Below are positions 60,578-64,000 of a stretch of DNA of 64,000 nt, piece by piece. Numbering within the stretch: the stretch's first letter is position 1; each line of letters starts with the position of its first letter. A program made the translations under genes and the position numbers. The notes beneath the pieces were generated by a model, which had not been told where the DNA came from, searched no databases, and worked only from the letters and a program-made list of their open reading frames with translations. This DNA comes from CAWKCE01 sp032127035 (GTDB lineage: Bacteria > Actinomycetota > Actinomycetes > JAHEKZ01), in NCBI GenBank assembly GCA_963848085.1, contig CAWKCE010000003.1, positions 992,001-1,056,000 on the forward strand. Reading direction: 5' to 3'.

Positions 60578-60608
60578 GGCTTAAGGGGTGACCACCTTGC
60601 GCCGATGG
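60578..60608 (+). promoter_or_regulatory. Sigma-28-like promoter before pilT
   Basis: GGCTTAAG, 15 nt, GCCGATGG. It is closest of the four to the classical sigma-28 -10. The expected transcript start is near 60615. Confidence 0.65.
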
Positions 60609-60620
60609 CTCCGGGGAGAC

Positions 60621-60660
60621 GTGCCCCCGCCGTGGGGGCACCGGACCGCCGCCTGCGGCG
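60621..60660 (+). promoter_or_regulatory. Two adjacent hairpins in the pilT leader
   Basis: GTGCCCCC/GGGGGCAC (60621-60641, perfect 8-bp stem, loop GCCGT), then CGCCGC/GCGGCG (60647-60660, 2-nt loop). Both lie between the predicted transcript start and the AGGAGG ribosome site. They may protect the 5' end or terminate pilB read-through; no ligand-binding fold is recognised. Confidence 0.4.
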
Positions 60661-60678
60661 TATGAAGGAGGCTCGCTC

Positions 60679-62286
60679 GTGGAGACCTCGGGATTCAGTG
60701 GCGCGACGCCGGACCAGTCGGTGGACGACGTCTCGACCGACACCGACGCGGCTTCGGACGTGTTCACCCCGGCGCCAGCACCCTCCTTCGACCCCGGGTC
60801 TGCCCTGCTGGCCCCGGAGGAGCCGGAGACCGCAGGATCGTCCGGGCTCCCCATGTCCTTGACGATCGCCGCCGAAGAGGCAGCCACCGTCGACCTGCCG
60901 GTGGAGGAGCCCAGCCGCGGATCGACGTACGAGTCGTTCTACGACCCGCAGGAGGCAACGGCCGCACCGGACGTGACGGAGGGGGAGCCGGCCAGCCCGG
61001 ACCCGATGGAGCAGTGGCGCGCTGAGGCTGCCCTGGACGCCGGGGCGCCCGCCGCGCCGGCCGACCAGGGAGCGGACGAGCTGGTTACCCAGCCGGCGCC
61101 ACCAGCGGACGACGTTGCCCCCGAATCCGTCGACGAGGACGGTGGGGTAGCCCTCGCGGACTCCGAGGCAGACGAGGCGTCCTACAACCGGGTCAGCACC
61201 GAGCCCGTCCTGGGCGGTGAGGACATCGTCCTGGTCGACCTGCTGCTCACCATGCTGGAGCGTGGGGCGTCCGACCTCCACATCACCGCAGGTGCCCGCC
61301 CGGCGATCCGGGTCGATGGAGAGCTCTCCCAGATGGACGAGTTCCCTGTGCTGACGCCGCCGGTCATCCAGCGCGTGATGTACGCGGCGATCACGCAGCG
61401 TCAGCGGGAGATCTTCGAAGAGGTCCTGGAGCTGGACTTCGCCTACTCGGTCCCGGGTCGGGCGCGATTCCGCGTCAACATGTACCGGCAACGGGATGCG
61501 ATCGGTGCTGCGTTCCGCATCATCCCATTCGAGATCAAGCCCCTCGAGGACCTCGGGGTCCCCAGCACAGTGGCCAACTTCGCGATGCTGGCACGCGGTT
61601 TCGTGCTGGTGACCGGACCCACCGGATCCGGCAAGTCCACGACCCTCGCGTCATTGGTCGACCTGGCGAACCGCAACCGCCAGGACCACATCATGACCTG
61701 TGAGGACCCGATCGAGTTCCTCCACCGGCACCGGAGCTGCCTGGTCAACCAGCGCGAGGTGGGGGAGGACACGCACTCGTTCCAGAACGCGCTGAAGCAT
61801 GTGCTGCGGCAGGACCCCGACATCATCCTGGTCGGCGAGATGCGTGACCTGGAGACCATCTCGGTCGCCCTTACCGCGGCTGAGACCGGCCACCTCGTCT
61901 TCGCGACCCTGCACACGCAGGATGCGGCCCAGACCATCGACCGGGTCATCGACGTGTTCCCCCCTCACCAGCAGCAGCAGGTGAGGGCCCAGCTGGCGAC
62001 CGCGATCCAAGGGGTCGTCTGCCAGACACTCGCCAAGAGTGCGGACGGTCGAGGTCGGGTCGTCGCGTGTGAGGTGATGGTGGCCACACCAGCAATCCGG
62101 AACCTGATCCGTGAGGGCAAGACCCACCAGATCTACAGCGCCATGCAGGCCGGCGCGAAGTTCGGGATGCAGACGATGGACCAACACCTGGCGGACCTGG
62201 TGAACAAGGGCCGCATTACCCACGAGATGGGTATCGAGAAGTGCCACCACATCGAAGACTACAAACGCCTCACCGGGCGCGGCTGA
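60679..62286 (+). CDS. pilT: Type IV pilus retraction ATPase PilT with long acidic N-extension
   Basis: A 535-residue motor that disassembles the pilus. The PilT core starts near residue 183 (GGEDIVLVDLLLTMLERGASDLHI) and has Walker A GPTGSGKSTT, Asp box CEDPIEFLH, Walker B DIILVGEMRD, His box ATLHTQDA and a C-terminal AMQAGAKFGMQTMDQ. The first 180 residues are an acidic, Pro/Ala-rich disordered region not found in standard PilT (about 350 residues). The GTG has a strong GAAGGAGG site, so the extension is probably real. Confidence 0.92.
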   Translation: METSGFSGATPDQSVDDVSTDTDAASDVFTPAPAPSFDPGSALLAPEEPETAGSSGLPMSLTIAAEEAATVDLPVEEPSRGSTYESFYDPQEATAAPDVTEGEPASPDPMEQWRAEAALDAGAPAAPADQGADELVTQPAPPADDVAPESVDEDGGVALADSEADEASYNRVSTEPVLGGEDIVLVDLLLTMLERGASDLHITAGARPAIRVDGELSQMDEFPVLTPPVIQRVMYAAITQRQREIFEEVLELDFAYSVPGRARFRVNMYRQRDAIGAAFRIIPFEIKPLEDLGVPSTVANFAMLARGFVLVTGPTGSGKSTTLASLVDLANRNRQDHIMTCEDPIEFLHRHRSCLVNQREVGEDTHSFQNALKHVLRQDPDIILVGEMRDLETISVALTAAETGHLVFATLHTQDAAQTIDRVIDVFPPHQQQQVRAQLATAIQGVVCQTLAKSADGRGRVVACEVMVATPAIRNLIREGKTHQIYSAMQAGAKFGMQTMDQHLADLVNKGRITHEMGIEKCHHIEDYKRLTGRG

Positions 62287-62300
62287 GACAGGAGCGACCC

Positions 62301-63524
62301 ATGGCGACAACGACGACATACCAGTACTCGGTCCGCGACAAGGCGGGCAAGGTCGTTTCCGGAACCCTTGATGCGGACTCGCCGACGGCGGTGGCTGCGA
62401 AGCTGAAGCAGCTGGGCTACACCCCGGTCAGCATCGCCGAGCACAAGCCCGGAATGAAGCGCGAGCTCAAGGTGCCCGGCTTCGGCGGCAAGGTGAAGCT
62501 GAAGGACCTGGCCGTGATGTCTCGCCAGTTCGCGACCATGATTAACAGCGGGCTGTCGCTGCTCCGAGCCCTCAACATCCTCTCGGAGCAGACACCCAAC
62601 CCCAAGCTGGCCGAAGTCCTGCGCGAGGTGCGCAACGAGGTCGAGACCGGCAACGCGCTGTCAGCGGCGATGGGAAACTTCCCCGACGTCTTCCCGCCAC
62701 TGATGGTCAACATGATCAAGGCCGGAGAGGTTGGCGGGTTCCTGGACCAGGTGCTGCTGCAGATCGCGGCCAACTACGAGGCTGAAGTACGGCTGAAGGG
62801 CAAGGTCAAGTCGGCTATGACCTACCCGGTGGTCGTCTTCGTGATGGCGATCCTGGCCGTCGTCGGCATGCTCTTGTTCATCGTTCCGGTGTTCGACAAG
62901 ATGTTCGACGGACTGGGCGCAGACCTACCGGCCCCCACCCAGATGCTGGTCAACCTGTCCAACCTGCTGAAGACGTTCTTCCCGGTTCTGATCGTCATGC
63001 TCGTCGTCGGATCCTTCGTCTGGCGGAAGGTCAAGCGCACCGACCGGGTGCGGAACGTGGTTGACCCGCTGAAGCTGAAGATCCCGGTCTTTGGACCGTT
63101 GTTCCAGAAGATCGCCCTCAGCCGGTTCACGCGTAACTTCGGAACCTTGCTGCACGCCGGTGTGCCGATCCTGCAGAGCCTGGACATCGTGGCGGACACG
63201 TCAGGGAACGTGGTCGTCGCGCGTGCCGTCCGGGACGTCCAGGAGAGCGTGCGCAACGGCGAGTCGCTCACCGGACCCCTCGCGCAGCACGCAATCTTCC
63301 CGCCGATGGTCGTGCAGATGCTGGCCGTCGGGGAGGACACCGGTGCGCTCGACGCGATGCTGCACAAGATCAGCGAGTTCTACGACCAGGAGGTCGAGTC
63401 CACGACCGAGTCCCTGACGGCGCTCATCGAGCCGTTGATGATCGCGGTTCTTGGTGGCCTGGTCGGCAGCATGATCATCGCCTTGTACATGCCCATCTTC
63501 AAGGTCTTCGACCTCATCGGGTAG
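62301..63524 (+). CDS. pilC: Type IV pilus platform protein PilC
   Basis: A 407-residue inner-membrane platform that links the motors to the growing pilus. It has the N-terminal YQYSVRDKAGKVVSGTLDAD segment and two T2SSF domains (MSRQFATMINSGLSLLRALNIL near residue 73; LSRFTRNFGTLLHAGVPILQSLDI near 273), each with hydrophobic helices; it ends in a membrane helix (LGGLVGSMIIALYMPIF). A CAGGAG site precedes the ATG, 14 nt after pilT. Confidence 0.94.
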   Translation: MATTTTYQYSVRDKAGKVVSGTLDADSPTAVAAKLKQLGYTPVSIAEHKPGMKRELKVPGFGGKVKLKDLAVMSRQFATMINSGLSLLRALNILSEQTPNPKLAEVLREVRNEVETGNALSAAMGNFPDVFPPLMVNMIKAGEVGGFLDQVLLQIAANYEAEVRLKGKVKSAMTYPVVVFVMAILAVVGMLLFIVPVFDKMFDGLGADLPAPTQMLVNLSNLLKTFFPVLIVMLVVGSFVWRKVKRTDRVRNVVDPLKLKIPVFGPLFQKIALSRFTRNFGTLLHAGVPILQSLDIVADTSGNVVVARAVRDVQESVRNGESLTGPLAQHAIFPPMVVQMLAVGEDTGALDAMLHKISEFYDQEVESTTESLTALIEPLMIAVLGGLVGSMIIALYMPIFKVFDLIG

Positions 63525-63567
63525 GCGGCTCGGCGAGTCCGGTTCGTGACCAATTCGCCCGGTCGAG

Positions 63568-63598
63568 GGCTCAAGTCCAGCGTCCCGCCAGTCGAAAC
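63568..63598 (+). promoter_or_regulatory. Sigma-28-like promoter before the pilin gene
   Basis: GGCTCAAG, 15 nt, GTCGAAAC. The -35 is identical to that at 55733. The predicted start near 63605 places the riboswitch-like fold directly at the 5' end of the mRNA. Confidence 0.65.
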
Positions 63599-63613
63599 CT
63601 CCAGTGTCATAGA

Positions 63614-63701
63614 GCCAACCGGCCAGAACGGGCACACCCGTCGCGAGGCGGGGTCGCAAAGCCAGGGGACCCATGTGGTCGGCCTAGCTGCCTCGGTCGG
63701 C
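63614..63701 (+). promoter_or_regulatory. Class I cyclic-di-GMP (GEMM) riboswitch-like leader
   Basis: A closing stem pairs 63614-63620 (GCCAACC) with 63695-63701 (GGTCGGC), 6 of 7 positions. Inside, a first arm has GGC/GCC (63631-63633 with 63661-63663), CCCGTC/GGCGGG around a GCGA tetraloop (GNRA), and the conserved CGCAAAGCC at 63655-63663. A second arm has GACC/GGTC and a conserved-looking CTAGCTGCC. This matches the GEMM-I layout GGGCAAACC-GNRA-GGACGCAAAGCC. It sits in a pilin mRNA leader, a known target of c-di-GMP riboswitches. A CCTC/GAGG hairpin downstream could hide the ribosome site. Confidence 0.75.
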
Positions 63702-63775
63702 ACTCCACCCGGAGCGCCGCAGAGGGCCAGAAGGACCGCTCGGCTCATCAACCTCATCCGGAGGAGAACAACAGC

Positions 63776-64000
63776 ATGATCGCTCGTATCCGCAAGGCCC
63801 AGGAGGAGCGCGAGGGTGGCTTCACCCTCATCGAGCTCCTGGTCGTTGTCATCATCATCGGTATCCTCGCCGCGATCGCCATCCCGGTGTTCCTGAACCA
63901 GCGTCAGAAGGCCGTCGACTCGTCGATGAAGGCCGACGCTCGCGCAGTGGCCAACGAGATGGAGACCGCGTTCACCGACACGCAGGTCTACCCAGTCAGC
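63776..64000 (+). CDS. pilA: Type IV prepilin (major-pilin-like), 3' end outside the window
   Basis: The first 75 residues of a class III/type IVa-like prepilin. After a charged leader of about 14 residues (MIARIRKAQEEREGG) comes the peptidase site G|FTLIELL, with Glu at +5, and the long hydrophobic N-helix (VVVIIIGILAAIAIPVFLNQ). Cleavage and N-methylation need a PilD-type peptidase, not present here. A GGAGGAG ribosome site precedes the ATG. Expression is predicted from the sigma-28-like promoter through the riboswitch-like leader. Confidence 0.92.
   Translation, partial: MIARIRKAQEEREGGFTLIELLVVVIIIGILAAIAIPVFLNQRQKAVDSSMKADARAVANEMETAFTDTQVYPVS

Overview
The window is GC-rich, densely packed chromosomal DNA with many GTG starts and 4-base ATGA/GTGA start-stop overlaps. 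This points to a member of the Actinomycetota. Two blocks have the gene order known from Streptomyces and Mycobacterium: thrS - HIT (Ap4A phosphorylase) - pgsA - acyltransferase - pimA - pdxS - pdxT - yebC - ruvCAB - yajC - secD - secF - relA, then ppi - MBL - hisS - aspS - rarA - alaS - ruvX - mltG - aroE. The coproporphyrin-dependent haem genes and the phosphatidylinositol mannoside genes also fit an actinobacterium. A type IV pilus cluster with sigma-28-like promoters suggests a motile or surface-active lineage. The genus cannot be fixed from the sequence alone.

Layout. 1-2616: 3'-truncated RNase D gene, an orphan LuxR-type regulator and a DUF3000 protein, with a nested inverted-repeat block at 1920-2022. 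2686-8887: an EamA transporter, haem genes (hemE, cgoX, chdC), a DUF4349 lipoprotein, a DUF1269-like protein and msrB. 8946-13482: a DNA end-joining neighbourhood with a stand-alone LigD polymerase, a LigC-type ATP-dependent ligase in a tightly coupled operon, two paralogous UspA-like proteins and a secreted protein. 13549-17721: zapE, a DUF2252 protein with a histone H1-like tail, a TMEM175-type channel lying between tRNA-Val and a degenerate copy of that tRNA's 3' end, and the Gly-Cys-Val tRNA cluster. 17841-23497: pabB/pabC, a thioredoxin-fold protein without the cysteine pair, an FMN-dependent oxidase, a PGPGW membrane protein, a second tRNA-Val and a sugar-dehydrogenase-like lipoprotein. 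23559-55685: the conserved housekeeping blocks named above.

55733-64000 is the most interesting part. It encodes a roadblock/LC7 (MglB-like) protein, a DUF4388/PATAN protein, a small Ras-like (MglA-like) GTPase, a 93-residue orphan, and the pilus motor and platform proteins PilB, PilT and PilC, followed by the start of a type IV prepilin gene cut by the window edge. Four promoters in this cluster share one sigma-28-like architecture with an invariant 15-nt spacer. The pilin leader folds like a class I cyclic-di-GMP (GEMM) riboswitch with a closing stem, and PilB carries an N-terminal MshEN-like domain, a known c-di-GMP-binding fold. Together the genes suggest a pilus whose polarity or activity is set by a GTPase/roadblock/PATAN switch and whose pilin supply and motor both respond to c-di-GMP.

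Many genes outside that cluster appear to be transcribed as leaderless mRNAs: a TANNNT -10 element lies 6-8 nt before the start codon in at least nine cases.
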